Assembly (NCBI RefSeq): GCF_003367395.1
Contig: NZ_CP031417.1
Span: 1,054,001 to 1,118,000, forward strand
From: Pseudolabrys taiwanensis
GTDB taxonomy: Bacteria; Pseudomonadota; Alphaproteobacteria; Rhizobiales; Xanthobacteraceae
DNA: 64,000 nt
Direction: 5' to 3'
Part shown: piece after piece, positions 1-10,092 of the stretch
Layout: every line of letters starts with the position of its first letter
Numbering within the stretch: the stretch's first letter is position 1
Made by a program: the position numbers and the translations under genes
Notes under the pieces: generated by a model
Seen by the model: only the letters and a program-made list of their open reading frames with translations
Database searches by the model: none
What the model was told of the DNA's origin: nothing

Positions 1-84
1 CGGAATCCGGTCACGGTCAACGACAATGCTGCTGGATTCCGGGTCCGATACTCCGCATCGTCCCGGAATGACGGCTATCGAGCT
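1..84. repeat. REP-like intergenic palindromic repeat
   Basis: The sequence opens with a stretch containing GGATTCCGGGTCCG and TCCCGGAATGAC, partly self-complementary words typical of rhizobial extragenic palindromes. Closely related words recur at 17668-17810. The left edge is cut by the window. Confidence 0.5.
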
Positions 85-102
85 GGGGACCTGGGACTGA
101 GC

Positions 103-1674
103 ATGACCACCTATGACGCCATCGTCGTCGGCGCCGGCCATAATGGCCTTGCCGCCGCGGTGCATCTGGCCGCCAAGGGCTGGAAAGTGGCTGTGGTCGA
201 GCAGGCCAAAGAGGCCGGCGGCGCGGTCAAGACGCGCGAAGTCACGCTGCCGGGCTTCAAGCACGACCTGTTCGCCACCAATCTGAGCATGTTCGCCGGC
301 TCGCCGTTCTTTGCGGCCTATAAGGATACGCTGATCGAGAACGGTCTCGGCCTTGTCGGTGCGACCGACACCTTCTCCAGCGCTTTTGCCGACGGTACGT
401 GGCTCGGCGTAAGCACCGATCTCGAGACTACGGCCAAGCGCATCGCGGCCTTGTCGCCGCGCGACGCCGAGGCTTGGTGCAAGATGTTCGCGGACTTCGC
501 GCAGGACGCGCCGCACATCTTCGCGCTGCTTGGGGCGCCGATGCCGTCATGGGGCTCGGTAAAAGCGTTGTGGGGCGTCTACCGCGCCAAGCGCATGGCC
601 GGGATCGGCGCGTTGGCGCGGCTCGTCCTCTCGTCGCCGCGCGATTTCCTCGACGCGCATTTCGAGAACGAAAAGCTGAAAGTCATGATGGCCTCTTGGG
701 GCCTGCATCTCGACTTCGGCCCGGATGTGGCCGGCGGCGCGCTGTTTCCATATCTGGAATCGATGGCCAATCAGAGCTTCGGCATGGCGCTGGGGCAGGG
801 CGGCGCGGCAACCGTCGTCAATGCGCTGGTGAGCACCCTGACGTCGCTGGGAGGCGAACTGCATCTCGGCCGCGCTGTCGAACGCATCGAAACCTCGGGC
901 GGCCGTGCCACGTCGGTGCGCCTTTCCGGCGGCGAGGTTTTTTCGGCCAAGCGGGCGATCATCGCCAACGCTCATCCCAAGCTCGTCTTTGGCCGATTGC
1001 TGGCGGCCGATACCGAGCGCACCGCGTTCGATGCCAAGGTCGCGGCTTTCCGCGCCGGGCCGGGCACGATGATGATCCATCTCGCGCTGTCGAGCCTGCC
1101 GGATTGGAAGGCGGGCAAACAGCTCAAGAAGTTTGCTTACGTGCATCTCGCACCAAGCTTCGAGGCCATGGCCTCCGCTTATACGGAGGCGTGCTCCGGC
1201 CTGTTGCCGCGTGAGCCGGTGCTGGTGGTTGGCCAGCCGACCGCCATCGATCCTTCACGCGCGCCGGAAGGCAACCATGTGCTGTGGGTTCAGGTGCGGG
1301 TGCTGCCGGCCGCGATCCGCGGCGATGCCGCCGGCGAGATCGGCGCGACCCATTGGGACGAAGCCAAGGAGCTTTATGCCGCGCGCGTGCTCGCATTGCT
1401 CGAAAGCTATGCGCCGGGCCTGTCCGGCAAGATTCTCGGCGGCGCGGTTTTCTCCCCGCTCGATATCGAGCGTGAAAATCCGAATCTGATCGGCGGCGAC
1501 AATCTTTCGGGCAGTCATCACCTCGATCAGAATTTCGTCTTCCGGCCGGTGTTCGGCTGGTCGCGCTACAAGACCCCAGTCGACGGTCTCTATCTTTGCG
1601 GCGCGTCGACCTGGCCGGGCGCTGGCGTCGGCGCCGGCTCCGGCTTCATGGTTGCGAAGATGCTGGCGGGGTGA
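103..1674 (+). CDS. NAD(P)/FAD-dependent oxidoreductase, phytoene desaturase-like
   Basis: A 523-residue flavoprotein. Residues 8-30 hold the dinucleotide-binding motif GAGHNG followed by a beta strand ending in VVEQ, where an acidic residue contacts the FAD ribose. The C-terminus has the second FAD contact typical of the CrtI/COG1233 family (DGLYLCGASTWPGAGV then GSGFM). Members are cytoplasmic or membrane-associated and oxidise or isomerise hydrophobic substrates. There are no carotenoid genes beside it, so the substrate is unknown and carotenoid desaturation should not be assumed. It ends 150 bp before a TRAP transporter on the same strand, which may be functional linkage or chance. The start ATG follows GAGCTGGGGAC at normal spacing. 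Confidence 0.85.
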   Translation: MTTYDAIVVGAGHNGLAAAVHLAAKGWKVAVVEQAKEAGGAVKTREVTLPGFKHDLFATNLSMFAGSPFFAAYKDTLIENGLGLVGATDTFSSAFADGTWLGVSTDLETTAKRIAALSPRDAEAWCKMFADFAQDAPHIFALLGAPMPSWGSVKALWGVYRAKRMAGIGALARLVLSSPRDFLDAHFENEKLKVMMASWGLHLDFGPDVAGGALFPYLESMANQSFGMALGQGGAATVVNALVSTLTSLGGELHLGRAVERIETSGGRATSVRLSGGEVFSAKRAIIANAHPKLVFGRLLAADTERTAFDAKVAAFRAGPGTMMIHLALSSLPDWKAGKQLKKFAYVHLAPSFEAMASAYTEACSGLLPREPVLVVGQPTAIDPSRAPEGNHVLWVQVRVLPAAIRGDAAGEIGATHWDEAKELYAARVLALLESYAPGLSGKILGGAVFSPLDIERENPNLIGGDNLSGSHHLDQNFVFRPVFGWSRYKTPVDGLYLCGASTWPGAGVGAGSGFMVAKMLAG

Positions 1675-1824
1675 TCGACCGACGCCGGCACCGTCGGAAA
1701 CATAGTTCGCAGCGGCGGGATTTCATGTGGGCGGGATTGACCTTGCGATACTTGGCAGTCCACACTTTCGCCCAATTGTGCGTGGGTTCGCCGCGCTAAA
1801 AATTCAAACACTGAAGGGGAAACC

Positions 1825-2793
1825 ATGCGCAAACTCGCAGCGCTCACCACACTTGCTTTATTCGGACTGTCGGGCGCCGCGCTCGCGCAGGAAGTCACCT
1901 TGCGGGCCGTCACGTCCTTTGCCGAGAAGACAACTTATTCGCGTGGTTTTGAACGTTTCATCGAGCGCGTGAATGAGACGGGCAAGGGCATCATCCGCAT
2001 CAACTACATCGGCGGGCCGAAGGCGATGCCGCCGTTCGAGGTGGGCAATGCGCTCAAGAACGGCGTGGTCGATATCGCCAACGTCACCGGCGCCTTCTAC
2101 ACGAACGTGATGCCGGAAGCGGACGCCTGGAAGCTGCGGCAGGTGCCGATGGCCGAAGTGCGCAAGAACGGCGGCTTCGACTACATGGCCGCCATCTACG
2201 CGCAGAAGATGAACGCGATCTTCCTGGCGAACTTCGTCGGCGACAATCCGTTTCATCTTTATCTGAACAAGAAGATCACCGGCCCCGACATGGCTGGCCT
2301 CAAGCTGCGCATCACGCCGGTCTATCGCGACTTCTTCCAGGCGCAGGGCGCGACCGTCGTGCAGACCGCGCCGGGCGAAGTGTACACCGCGCTGGAGCGC
2401 GGCGTGGTCGACGGTTACGGCTGGCCGATCACCGGCATCTTCGATCTCGGCTGGCACGAGAAGACCAAGTACCGCGTCGATCCGGGCTTTTACACCGCGG
2501 AGGTTTCGGCGCTGGTCAACAAGACCACCTGGGACAAGCTGACGCCGCAGCAGAAGGCTATTCTGCAGAAGGCGGGCGAAGAAGCCGAGAAGGAAGGCGT
2601 CGCCGAGTTCGCCAAGCTCAACGCCGAGGATACCGAGAAGCAGGCCAAAGCGGGCATCGAAGCGATCAAGTTCGATGCCGCCAACACCAAGCTCTTCCTC
2701 GACAAGGCCTATGAGGCCGGTTGGGCCGGCATCATCCGGCAGAGCCCGGAGCATGGTCCGAAGCTGCGCGGCTTCTTCTCGAAGGCGAATTGA
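1825..2793 (+). CDS. TRAP transporter solute-binding protein (DctP family)
   Basis: A 322-residue periplasmic receptor with an N-terminal Sec signal peptide (hydrophobic run then ALAQ, cleavage near residue 22). The body has the DctP fold signature: a central stretch with LKLRITPVYRDFFQ and the APGEVYTALERGVVDGYGWP region, which in this family forms the ligand cleft. It captures an organic acid and hands it to the DctQM permease encoded downstream. The ATG is preceded by GGGGAAACC. About 210 bp holding palindromic repeats separate it from dctQ, so the transporter genes may be linked through an attenuating repeat that favours excess receptor. The substrate cannot be told from sequence. Confidence 0.92.
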   Translation: MRKLAALTTLALFGLSGAALAQEVTLRAVTSFAEKTTYSRGFERFIERVNETGKGIIRINYIGGPKAMPPFEVGNALKNGVVDIANVTGAFYTNVMPEADAWKLRQVPMAEVRKNGGFDYMAAIYAQKMNAIFLANFVGDNPFHLYLNKKITGPDMAGLKLRITPVYRDFFQAQGATVVQTAPGEVYTALERGVVDGYGWPITGIFDLGWHEKTKYRVDPGFYTAEVSALVNKTTWDKLTPQQKAILQKAGEEAEKEGVAEFAKLNAEDTEKQAKAGIEAIKFDAANTKLFLDKAYEAGWAGIIRQSPEHGPKLRGFFSKAN

Positions 2794-2823
2794 GTCGGTT
2801 CGTGATTACCTGGGGATACTCTC

Positions 2824-2990
2824 CGTTCATTCCCGCGAAATCGGGAATCCAGCGCGGTCTTTGAAATAGGGCTCGTTCGGCGCTGGGTCCCCGCTTTCGC
2901 GGGGACGAGCGGGAGTATGGATCTGATGCCGCCTAACGCGAAGGCGGTGAGTACTGGATCGTCCGCTTTCGGGGACGATGACGGCAGGTG
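2824..2990. repeat. Palindromic repeat cluster between TRAP receptor and permease
   Basis: Three inverted repeats lie in the gap: ATTCCCG/CGGGAAT (2829-2848), GTCCCCGC/GCGGGGAC around TTTC (2887-2906), and ATCGTCC/GGACGAT (2958-2979). Such REP-type stem-loops between genes of one transcript can stabilise upstream mRNA. Here they would favour receptor over permease synthesis; that role is inference. Confidence 0.55.
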
Positions 2991-3004
2991 CGGGAGAGGT
3001 AACA

Positions 3005-3520
3005 ATGGAGCGGCTTTCTGATTGGTACGGCCGCTTGCTCGACGGCATGCTGGCGATCGCTTGCGTGCTGCTCCTGGGCATGACCTTCCTGACCGGCTTC
3101 GACGTTTTGCTGCGCAATGTCGGGTTAGGCGGCATTCCCCCGAGCAACGAATTGTCCGAATACGGTCTCTACCTGACCACCATTCTCGCCGCGCCCGGCC
3201 TGCTGCGGCGCGGGCAGCACATCCGCGTCGACATCCTGCTGCGCGTGATCCCGCCGCGCATCGCCTGGTGCTTCGAATGGATCGGCGACGTCATCGGCAT
3301 CATCTGCTGCGCCTACTTCGTCTGGTACGGCGTCATCGTCACTTATGCGAGCTATGCCGCCGGTTCGGTGTCGATCAAGACCCTGGTTCTGCCGGAGTGG
3401 TGGATCTTCGCGCCGATGCCGGTGTGCTTTTTGATGGTGGCGATCGAGTTCATCTTCCGCATGCGCTTCCTGGCGCTGGCGGAGCGGGGACCGCGCGCCG
3501 ACGCAACGTCGGCTTCCTAA
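3005..3520 (+). CDS. TRAP transporter small permease (DctQ family)
   Basis: The ATG at 3005 is chosen over the upstream in-frame ATG at 2978 because GGGAGAGGT sits 4 nt before it. The product is about 171 residues with four hydrophobic segments, the normal DctQ topology, including the family's NELSEYGLYLTTILAAPGLL region and RRGQHIRVDILL. It forms the inner-membrane complex with DctM and couples sodium or proton flux to solute uptake. The dctM start lies 13 bp after the stop, so the two are cotranscribed. Confidence 0.9.
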   Translation: MERLSDWYGRLLDGMLAIACVLLLGMTFLTGFDVLLRNVGLGGIPPSNELSEYGLYLTTILAAPGLLRRGQHIRVDILLRVIPPRIAWCFEWIGDVIGIICCAYFVWYGVIVTYASYAAGSVSIKTLVLPEWWIFAPMPVCFLMVAIEFIFRMRFLALAERGPRADATSAS

Positions 3521-3533
3521 AGGCTGAATTCAA

Positions 3534-4853
3534 ATGATGATGTCGTGGCAGGCTGCGGCCCTGTTGTTGCTCGGAGGCTCGACCGTCCTCCTGTTCATGG
3601 GCATTCCGGTCGCCTTCACCTTCCTCGCGGTCAACTTGATCGGCGCCTCGCTCTATCTCGGCGGCGCCGTCGGCATCGAACAGATCGTGCGCAACAGCGT
3701 CGTCGCGGTGTCGAGCTTTTCGCTTACGCCCATTCCGCTGTTCGTGCTGATGGGCGAGATCCTGTTTCACACCGGCCTCGCGCTGAAGGTGATCGAAGGC
3801 ATCGAGCGCCTCATCAGCCAAGTGCCGGGGAGGCTGGCCGTCGTGGCCGTCGTCGCCGGTACAGTGTTCTCGGCCATCTCCGGCTCGACCATCGCCACCA
3901 CGGCCATGCTCGGCTCCTTGATGCTGCCGGTGATGCTGTCGCGCGGCTACAATCCGGTCATGGCCACGGGGCCGATCATGGCGATCGGCGCCGTCGACAT
4001 GTTGATCCCGCCGTCCGCTTTGACCGTGCTGCTCGGTTCGCTGTCCGGCATCTCGATCTCCAAACTCTTGATCGGCGGCGTCGTACCGGGCCTCATCCTC
4101 AGCGTTGCCTTTGTCGGCTACATCGTCGTGCGCGTGCTGCTCAATCCAAAGCTCGCGCCGGCCGCCAAAATCGAGGAGCGGCACGGCTGGGCGAAATATG
4201 AACTTCTCGTCCTTTACGTCATCCCGCTGATCTCGATCTTCGTCGTCGTGGTTGGCGCCATGTCGGGTGGCTTGGCGACGCCGACAGAGTCCGCCGCGCT
4301 CGGCGCGATCGCCACCATGGCGCTCGCGGCCGGCTACCGCGTGTTGACCATCAAGGCGCTGATGACGGCGCTCAAGGGCACGATGATCATCTCGGCGATG
4401 ATCCTGTTCATCATCCTCGGCGCCACGACCTTCTCCCAGATCCTCAGCTTCTCCGGCGCCACCGAAGGCATCGTCTCGGCCATCCTGGGCCACGGCCTGT
4501 CGCCGGGCATGATCCTCGCCGGCATGCTGCTGCTGTTGATCTTCCTCGGCGTCTTTGTCGATCAGGTCAGCATGATGCTGATCACACTGCCGGTGTTCAT
4601 GCCGATCGTGCAGCGGCTCGACCTCGATCTGGTCTGGTTCGGCGTTCTGTACCTCATCTGCATGCAGCTCGGGTTGCTGCTGCCGCCACATGGCCTGTTG
4701 CTCATGACCATGCGCGGCGTCGCGCCGCCACAGGTCACCATGGGCGATATCTTCCGCGCCGTGGTGCCGTACATCATCATGAGCCTGTTGCTGCTCGGTC
4801 TGATCGTGCTGGTGCCGGCGGTTGCGACCTGGCTGCCGGCGCTATTGGGCTGA
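3534..4853 (+). CDS. TRAP transporter large permease (DctM family)
   Basis: A 439-residue polytopic membrane protein with about 12 hydrophobic segments and the DctM signatures: a GSSxAxxAA-like stretch (ISGSTIATTAMLGSLMLPVM), the IPPS motif, and ATPTESAALGA. It provides the elevator-type transport domain of the complex whose receptor and small permease lie just upstream. Three consecutive in-frame ATGs are possible starts (3534, 3537 and one codon on). Its last 12 bases overlap the 3' end of the convergent murJ gene. Confidence 0.93.
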   Translation: MMMSWQAAALLLLGGSTVLLFMGIPVAFTFLAVNLIGASLYLGGAVGIEQIVRNSVVAVSSFSLTPIPLFVLMGEILFHTGLALKVIEGIERLISQVPGRLAVVAVVAGTVFSAISGSTIATTAMLGSLMLPVMLSRGYNPVMATGPIMAIGAVDMLIPPSALTVLLGSLSGISISKLLIGGVVPGLILSVAFVGYIVVRVLLNPKLAPAAKIEERHGWAKYELLVLYVIPLISIFVVVVGAMSGGLATPTESAALGAIATMALAAGYRVLTIKALMTALKGTMIISAMILFIILGATTFSQILSFSGATEGIVSAILGHGLSPGMILAGMLLLLIFLGVFVDQVSMMLITLPVFMPIVQRLDLDLVWFGVLYLICMQLGLLLPPHGLLLMTMRGVAPPQVTMGDIFRAVVPYIIMSLLLLGLIVLVPAVATWLPALLG

Positions 4854-6470
4854 CGCGCGCTTGCGGCGCAGCAGGAGGCGCGCCGCATCCGATAGTTCGC
4901 GCACGCCGAGGAGGCGGGCGATGAGGGCGTAGACGCTGAGACCGAGCAGCGAGAGCAGGGCGATACGCGCGAGCAGTGGCACGAGTGCCGTGCCCGGCAG
5001 ATGGTCAAGCGCGTAGGGGCGCGCTGCCAGTCCGAGGCCGATGGCGATAGCGGTGGCAACGGCCATTCTGACGGCCGCATCGAGAATGCCGGGCGTGCCG
5101 GCGAGCGTGCCGCCATGCTTGGCGGCCTCGCGGACGAAACGCCGGTACTGCAATCCGCCGAGCAGGAACACATAGATCAGGATGGCGATAGCGCTCGCGA
5201 CGGCCAGGCCTTCGGCGCCCCAATGTTTACGCAGCACCACGTAGATCGGTACCGCGCTGAAGGCGACGGCGGTGCCGACCAGGGTCGGCAGCCATGTATT
5301 GCCCAGGGCGTAGAAGCCGCGGCTGACCAAAGTCTGCGCCGACCATCCGGCAAGGCCGAGACACAGGAGGCTCAGCACCGCCGCGACGTTCCGCGCGTCG
5401 GTTTCGACGAAACGATGCGAGAGATAGCCCCAGATGAGATAAGCGAATTCGAACCCGCACAGCGTGACCACGACCTGCGCGGCGAACGTCAGCAGCAGCG
5501 TGATGCGCACAGCGCGCGCCAGCACCGCATAGGCTTCGACGATATTGCCCGCCGTCACCAGGCGCGTGATCGTCGGATAGGACGCAACGCCTGCGGCCAT
5601 GCCGAAGATGCCCATCGGCACTTTCATCAGCGTGCGTGCGTACTGAAGATAGGAGAGGGTCCCTTCCGCCAGATACGAAGCCTGGTTCTTGGTGATCCAT
5701 TCGTCGACGGCGACGATCGAAAAGCCGATCATGATCGGCAACGACAGCTTCAGATAGCGGATGAGATCGGGGTTCGTCGGCGAGAAGATCGGCCGCCATG
5801 TCATCTGCATGCGCAGACAGCCGATCAGCGGCAGCAGGAACGGACCGCAGGCGGCGCCGGCGAGCACGCCCCAGGCGAAGCCCTCGGCGCCCCAGCCCAG
5901 CGGCGCACCGACCAGACCGCCGACGATGATGCCCAGCGAATAGACGAGCGGCGCCATGGCCGGGAGGAAATGGCGATCGTGCGATTGCAGCGCCGCCGAC
6001 ATGAGCCCGCCGACGATGAGGAAGAACTGCGCCGGCAGCACGATGCGGATCAGCCGGACGAGCTGTCCCATCTCCGCCGGCGTGAAGCCCGGCGCGACGA
6101 CATCGGCCAAGGGCCCAGCAAACACCGACAGGACCGCGATGCCGACCAGGCTCGCGACCGCGATGAAGTTCGCCGTGGCGCTGAAGGCCTGCCAGGCTCG
6201 CTCGCTGCCGCTTTCGCGGAGATGCTCGATGAAGATCGGAATGAAGACGATCGAGAGCGCGCCGGCCGCCAGCAGGTAGTTCAGGAAGTCCGGCAGCGTG
6301 AAGCTGGCAAAGTACAGATCGGCCTCGCGCGTGGCGCCGAGGGTCCGGCCGACGATCTGCTCGCGCACGAGCCCGAGCAGTCGGCTGAGGAAGATCGAGG
6401 TGGCCCAGATGACCGAGGCAATGCCAACGATGCGGCCGGTGCTTCGCGGTGTCGTCTGATCGGAACTCAA
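4842..6470 (-). CDS. murJ: Lipid II flippase MurJ
   Basis: A 542-residue MATE-like membrane protein with about 14 transmembrane segments. The family N-terminus is clear (SRLLGLVREQIVGRTLG, then ADLYFASFTLPDFLNYLLAAGALS). MurJ flips the undecaprenyl-linked peptidoglycan precursor lipid II across the inner membrane and is normally essential. The gene stands alone here, convergent with dctM by a 12-bp overlap, rather than beside glnD as in many proteobacteria. The short basic tail (RRKRASAQ) faces the cytoplasm. Confidence 0.95.
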   Translation of the reverse strand: MSSDQTTPRSTGRIVGIASVIWATSIFLSRLLGLVREQIVGRTLGATREADLYFASFTLPDFLNYLLAAGALSIVFIPIFIEHLRESGSERAWQAFSATANFIAVASLVGIAVLSVFAGPLADVVAPGFTPAEMGQLVRLIRIVLPAQFFLIVGGLMSAALQSHDRHFLPAMAPLVYSLGIIVGGLVGAPLGWGAEGFAWGVLAGAACGPFLLPLIGCLRMQMTWRPIFSPTNPDLIRYLKLSLPIMIGFSIVAVDEWITKNQASYLAEGTLSYLQYARTLMKVPMGIFGMAAGVASYPTITRLVTAGNIVEAYAVLARAVRITLLLTFAAQVVVTLCGFEFAYLIWGYLSHRFVETDARNVAAVLSLLCLGLAGWSAQTLVSRGFYALGNTWLPTLVGTAVAFSAVPIYVVLRKHWGAEGLAVASAIAILIYVFLLGGLQYRRFVREAAKHGGTLAGTPGILDAAVRMAVATAIAIGLGLAARPYALDHLPGTALVPLLARIALLSLLGLSVYALIARLLGVRELSDAARLLLRRKRASAQ

Positions 6471-6707
6471 GCGCAGGCCTCAAGGCTGGACGGCGGCGAC
6501 GCGCCGAGAATGGCGGCAAGGGCGGCAGCTGTCATCGTGGCGATACCCGAAAGTCCAAGCCCGATTCGCATAAGACATATTATGGAATATATACTGATAC
6601 CCAGATCTGGCTCTGGACCAGCAAGACCCAGCCCAATGGGCCGGGTTTCGACGTCGATTTCGCTAAAATCGTCGTCATTGCCGCGGCCCCGGGCAAGACC
6701 CGGACGC

Positions 6708-7505
6708 TCAGCGCTCGAACGTCATGCCGTCGTAAGCCGGCTCGATATGCGGCGGCAGGCTGGCGCGCAGCGCGGCATAGTCCATGTCCGTGTGCAGGTC
6801 GGTCAGAATGGCGCGCCTGGGCTTCACGCGGTCGATCCAGTACAGCGTTTCGTCCAGATTGAAGTGGCTCGGATGCGGCGCCTTGCGCAGTGCGTCGACC
6901 ACCCAGACGTCGAGGCCTTGCATCAGCGGCAGGCTTTGCTCGGGCAGATTCTTGATGTCCGGCGAGTAGGCCACGTTGCCGACGCGAAAGCCGAGCGACG
7001 GGATATCGCCGTGCTCCTGCAGCACCGGCAGGACTTCGATATCGCCACCCTGCCCTGAAATCGTGACCTTATGGCCGGGGGTCAGGCGCCGCTCATGCGC
7101 GATCGGCGGATATTCGCTGCCGGGCGGCGTCATGAAGCAATAGCCGAAGCGGGCGTGCATGGCCCGTGAGGTCGGCTCGTCGAGATAGACGTCGACCCGG
7201 CGGCGCTTATGGACGAACAGCGGCCGCAGGTCGTCGAGGCCGTGCGTGTGGTCGGCGTGCTCGTGGGTGATGAGCACGCCGTCCAGCCATTGGACCTCAG
7301 CGTCGAGCAGCTGGTTGCGGAGGTCGGGCGAGCAATCGACCAGCACCTGGGTCTTGTGCCCCTCGTCGTTGGTCCGCGTCATCAGCAGCGAGCAACGGCG
7401 GCGGCGGTTCTTCGGGTTATTCGGGTCGCAATCGCCCCAGCCCAGCGCCACACGCGGCACGCCCATGGACGAACCGCAGCCGAGGATCGTGAAGGTGACG
7501 CTCAT
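6708..7505 (-). CDS. MBL-fold metallo-hydrolase, PhnP-like
   Basis: A 265-residue metallo-beta-lactamase-fold enzyme carrying HEHADHTHGLDDLRPL, the dinuclear metal-binding HxHxDH motif. It also has LVDCSPDLRNQLL upstream and LTDLHTDMDY near the end, supplying further metal ligands. The order of motifs matches the phosphoribosyl cyclic phosphodiesterase PhnP group. No phn (C-P lyase) genes are nearby. Instead the gene lies last in a metG-tatD-MBL operon, an arrangement common in alphaproteobacteria. Its ATG overlaps the tatD stop (ATGA, 7502-7505), so translation is coupled. Confidence 0.88.
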   Translation of the reverse strand: MSVTFTILGCGSSMGVPRVALGWGDCDPNNPKNRRRRCSLLMTRTNDEGHKTQVLVDCSPDLRNQLLDAEVQWLDGVLITHEHADHTHGLDDLRPLFVHKRRRVDVYLDEPTSRAMHARFGYCFMTPPGSEYPPIAHERRLTPGHKVTISGQGGDIEVLPVLQEHGDIPSLGFRVGNVAYSPDIKNLPEQSLPLMQGLDVWVVDALRKAPHPSHFNLDETLYWIDRVKPRRAILTDLHTDMDYAALRASLPPHIEPAYDGMTFER

Positions 7506-8296
7506 GCTGCTATTTCAATGGCTTGTGGGACTTTATTGAAAAGTCGATGGAAGTTTTCGGTGGTCTGCCGGGCAATCTCGGCCGGGCTGACGCCACGCAC
7601 GGAAGCCAGCATCTTAGCGGTCTCGGCGACATAAGCCGGCTCGCAGCGCTTGCCGCGGTACGGCACGGGCGCGAGATACGGCGAGTCTGTTTCAATGAGA
7701 AGTCGGTCGGCCGGCAGGTCCTTGGCGATCTGGCGCAGGTTTTCGGAATTCTTGAAGGTCAGGATGCCGGTGAAGCCGATGTAGTGGCCGAGCTCGACCG
7801 CCGTGAACGCCAGCTCGCGGCCGGCGGTGAAACAGTGCAGGACGGCCTTGAAGGGGCCGCGGGCGGCCTCCTCCTTCAGGATCTGCGCCATATCGGCGTC
7901 GGCGTCGCGCGCATGAATGACCAGCGGCAGGCCCGTTTTTCGCGCTGCCTCAATATGTTGGCGGAAGCTCTTCGCCTGGTTCTCGCGCGGCCCGGTGTCG
8001 TAATGATAGTCGAGTCCCGCCTCGCCGATGGCCACGACCTTGGGATGCTGCGCGATGGCGATCAGGGCTCCCGCGTCGATGTCCATCTCCTCGTCCGCAT
8101 GGTGCGGATGGGTGCCGACAGAACAGAAAACTTCGGGGAATTTCTCTGCAATCGCAATAAGCTGCGCGTGCTTCTTCACCCGGGTTGAGATGGTGACGAG
8201 GCGCGCCACCCCGGCCGCCTTAGCACGCGCGACGATGGCGTCGAGCTCCGCGGCGAAGTCCGGAAAGTCGAGATGGCAGTGGCTGTCCACCAGCAT
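7502..8296 (-). CDS. tatD: TatD family deoxyribonuclease
   Basis: The start at 8296 gives a product beginning MLVDSHCHLDF, the canonical TatD opening with its HxH metal ligands. A longer frame upstream overlaps metG and is not needed. Further signatures are GEAGLDYH (metal-bridging Glu), the HARDAD and HCFTAG histidines, and IETDSPYLAP (final Asp). TatD enzymes are cytosolic metal-dependent 3'-5' exonucleases of the amidohydrolase superfamily. The start is 2 bp after the metG stop and the stop overlaps the next gene by 4 bp, so the three form one operon. Confidence 0.93.
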   Translation of the reverse strand: MLVDSHCHLDFPDFAAELDAIVARAKAAGVARLVTISTRVKKHAQLIAIAEKFPEVFCSVGTHPHHADEEMDIDAGALIAIAQHPKVVAIGEAGLDYHYDTGPRENQAKSFRQHIEAARKTGLPLVIHARDADADMAQILKEEAARGPFKAVLHCFTAGRELAFTAVELGHYIGFTGILTFKNSENLRQIAKDLPADRLLIETDSPYLAPVPYRGKRCEPAYVAETAKMLASVRGVSPAEIARQTTENFHRLFNKVPQAIEIAA

Positions 8297-8298
8297 CG

Positions 8299-9894
8299 TC
8301 AGGACTGGCCCTTCTTCTTGTCTTTCTTGTCCTTGGCCGGGGCAGCCTCGCCCGCCTCCGCCTCGATATAGCGGGGGAACACAGGAGCCGGCGGCGGCAA
8401 TGTGGTGCCCGCTTTGATCCGCGTCCCCAGCGCGTCGAAGCCACGCTCGCCGGCCGGGATCGCCAGAATGTCGAGCAGCTTGCCGGCCGACGAGGGCACG
8501 AAAGGCTGCGCCAGGATGGCGACTTGCCGCAGCACCTCGGCGGTGACGTAGAGGATCGTCCCCTGCCGCTCTGGATCGGTCTTGGCCTTGGCCCAAGGCG
8601 CTTCGCCGGCGAAATAGCGGTTGGCCTCCGCCACCACGGTCCATACCGAATTGAGCACGTGGTGGAGCTGATAGGACTTCATCTGCTCGCGCGCCGTGGT
8701 GATCATCGCATCGGCCGCGGCCAGTATCGCCTGATCCTCCGCCGTGAAGGCGCCCGGCGTCGGCAGCACGCCGCCGAAGGCCTTGCCGATCATCGACAGC
8801 GAACGCTGCGCCAGGTTGCCGAGGTCGTTGGCCAGATCCGCATTGATGCGGTTGACGATGGCCTCGTGGTTGTAATTTCCGTCCTGGCCGAACGGCACCT
8901 CGCGCAGGAAGAAATAGCGGAACTGGTCGACGCCATAGGTGTCGGTCATCGTGAAGACGTCGACCACGTTGCCGGTCGACTTCGACATCTTCTCACCGCG
9001 GTTGAACAGAAAGCCGTGCGAGAAGATTCCCTTGGGGACGGCCAGACCGGCCGACATCAGGAAGGCCGGCCAGTAGACCGCGTGGAAGCGCACGATATCC
9101 TTGCCGATCACGTGCAGATCGGCGGGCCAGTAGCGTTTGAATTTCTCGGTCTCGTTCGGATAGTCGACCGCGGTGATGTAATTGGTCAGCGCGTCGACCC
9201 ACACATACATGATGTGCTTGTCGTTGCCAGGCACCTTCACGCCCCAGTCGAAGGTCGTGCGGGAGATCGACAGGTCCTGCAGGCCGCCTTTGACGAAGCT
9301 CGCGACCTCGTTGAGCCGTTCGCGCGGACGCACGAACTCGGGGACCTTTTCGTAGAGGTCCAGGAGCTTCTGCCGGTAGGCGGAGAGGCGGAAGAAATAG
9401 CTCTCCTCCTCCACCCACTCGACCGGCGTGCCGGTCTTGGTGGCGATGCGCTTGCCGTGCTCGTTGAGGTGCGTCTCGTCCTCGGCGTAATAGGCCTCGT
9501 CGCGCACCGAGTACCAACCGGCATATTTCGACAGGTAGATGTCGCCGTTCTTCTCCATCGCTTCCCAGATGGCCTGGGAGGCACGGTGATGGCGCTCTTC
9601 CGTCGTATGGATGAAGTCGTCGTTCGAGCACTCGAGCCGCTCGACCATCTTCTCGAACAGCGGCACGTTGCGGTCGCGCAACTGGCGCGCCGTCAGCCCC
9701 TCCTTGGCCGCCGTCTGCATCATCTTCTGGCCGTGCTCGTCGGTGCCGGTCAGGAAGAAGACGTCGAAGCCGTCGAGCCGCTTGAAGCGGGCAATGGCGT
9801 CGGTCGCGACCGCTTCATAGGCGTGGCCGATGTGCGGCGCGCCATTGGGGTAGGAAATCGCGGTGGTGATGTAGAACGGGGTCTTCGCGGCCAT
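8299..9894 (-). CDS. metG: Methionyl-tRNA synthetase
   Basis: A class I aminoacyl-tRNA synthetase of 531 residues. The start at 9894 gives [13 protein letters not shown] and places the HIGH-type motif at [11 protein letters not shown]. The KMSKS motif is exact ([15 protein letters not shown]). Codons upstream of this start do not look coded and GGGAAA precedes it. The four-cysteine zinc cluster of the E. coli enzyme is absent, as is usual for the alphaproteobacterial type, and there is no C-terminal tRNA-binding (EMAP) domain. The tail is lysine rich. In many relatives metG follows holB directly; here 6 kb of unrelated genes lies between. Confidence 0.96.
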   Translation of the reverse strand: MAAKTPFYITTAISYPNGAPHIGHAYEAVATDAIARFKRLDGFDVFFLTGTDEHGQKMMQTAAKEGLTARQLRDRNVPLFEKMVERLECSNDDFIHTTEERHHRASQAIWEAMEKNGDIYLSKYAGWYSVRDEAYYAEDETHLNEHGKRIATKTGTPVEWVEEESYFFRLSAYRQKLLDLYEKVPEFVRPRERLNEVASFVKGGLQDLSISRTTFDWGVKVPGNDKHIMYVWVDALTNYITAVDYPNETEKFKRYWPADLHVIGKDIVRFHAVYWPAFLMSAGLAVPKGIFSHGFLFNRGEKMSKSTGNVVDVFTMTDTYGVDQFRYFFLREVPFGQDGNYNHEAIVNRINADLANDLGNLAQRSLSMIGKAFGGVLPTPGAFTAEDQAILAAADAMITTAREQMKSYQLHHVLNSVWTVVAEANRYFAGEAPWAKAKTDPERQGTILYVTAEVLRQVAILAQPFVPSSAGKLLDILAIPAGERGFDALGTRIKAGTTLPPPAPVFPRYIEAEAGEAAPAKDKKDKKKGQS

Positions 9895-10092
9895 GATGCT
9901 TTCCCGGGCGGGCGCTGGGCAAAACGCCCGTCCACCCGGTGGTTTTCCGTATAATGAGGTGGCAGGGCCGCCTCGCCCGGCCATCCAGCTTGAAAATGAA
10001 GCGTTTTCAAGGGCGCGGATGGCCGAAACAAGCCGGCCGTGACGAGTCAAACGGTTAGGTAGCAACGCCTCCGGGGCCGGGCAAGCGAGCGC

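Noticed and set aside
5001..7058. A 685-codon open frame on the plus strand antisense to murJ
   Set aside because: Composition is Arg/Gly/Asp/Gln-heavy shadow translation of GC-rich DNA; it lies opposite a clear flippase gene and runs on into the PhnP-like gene.
8524..9954. A 476-codon open frame antisense to metG
   Set aside because: Shadow frame; metG has full catalytic motifs in the opposite direction.
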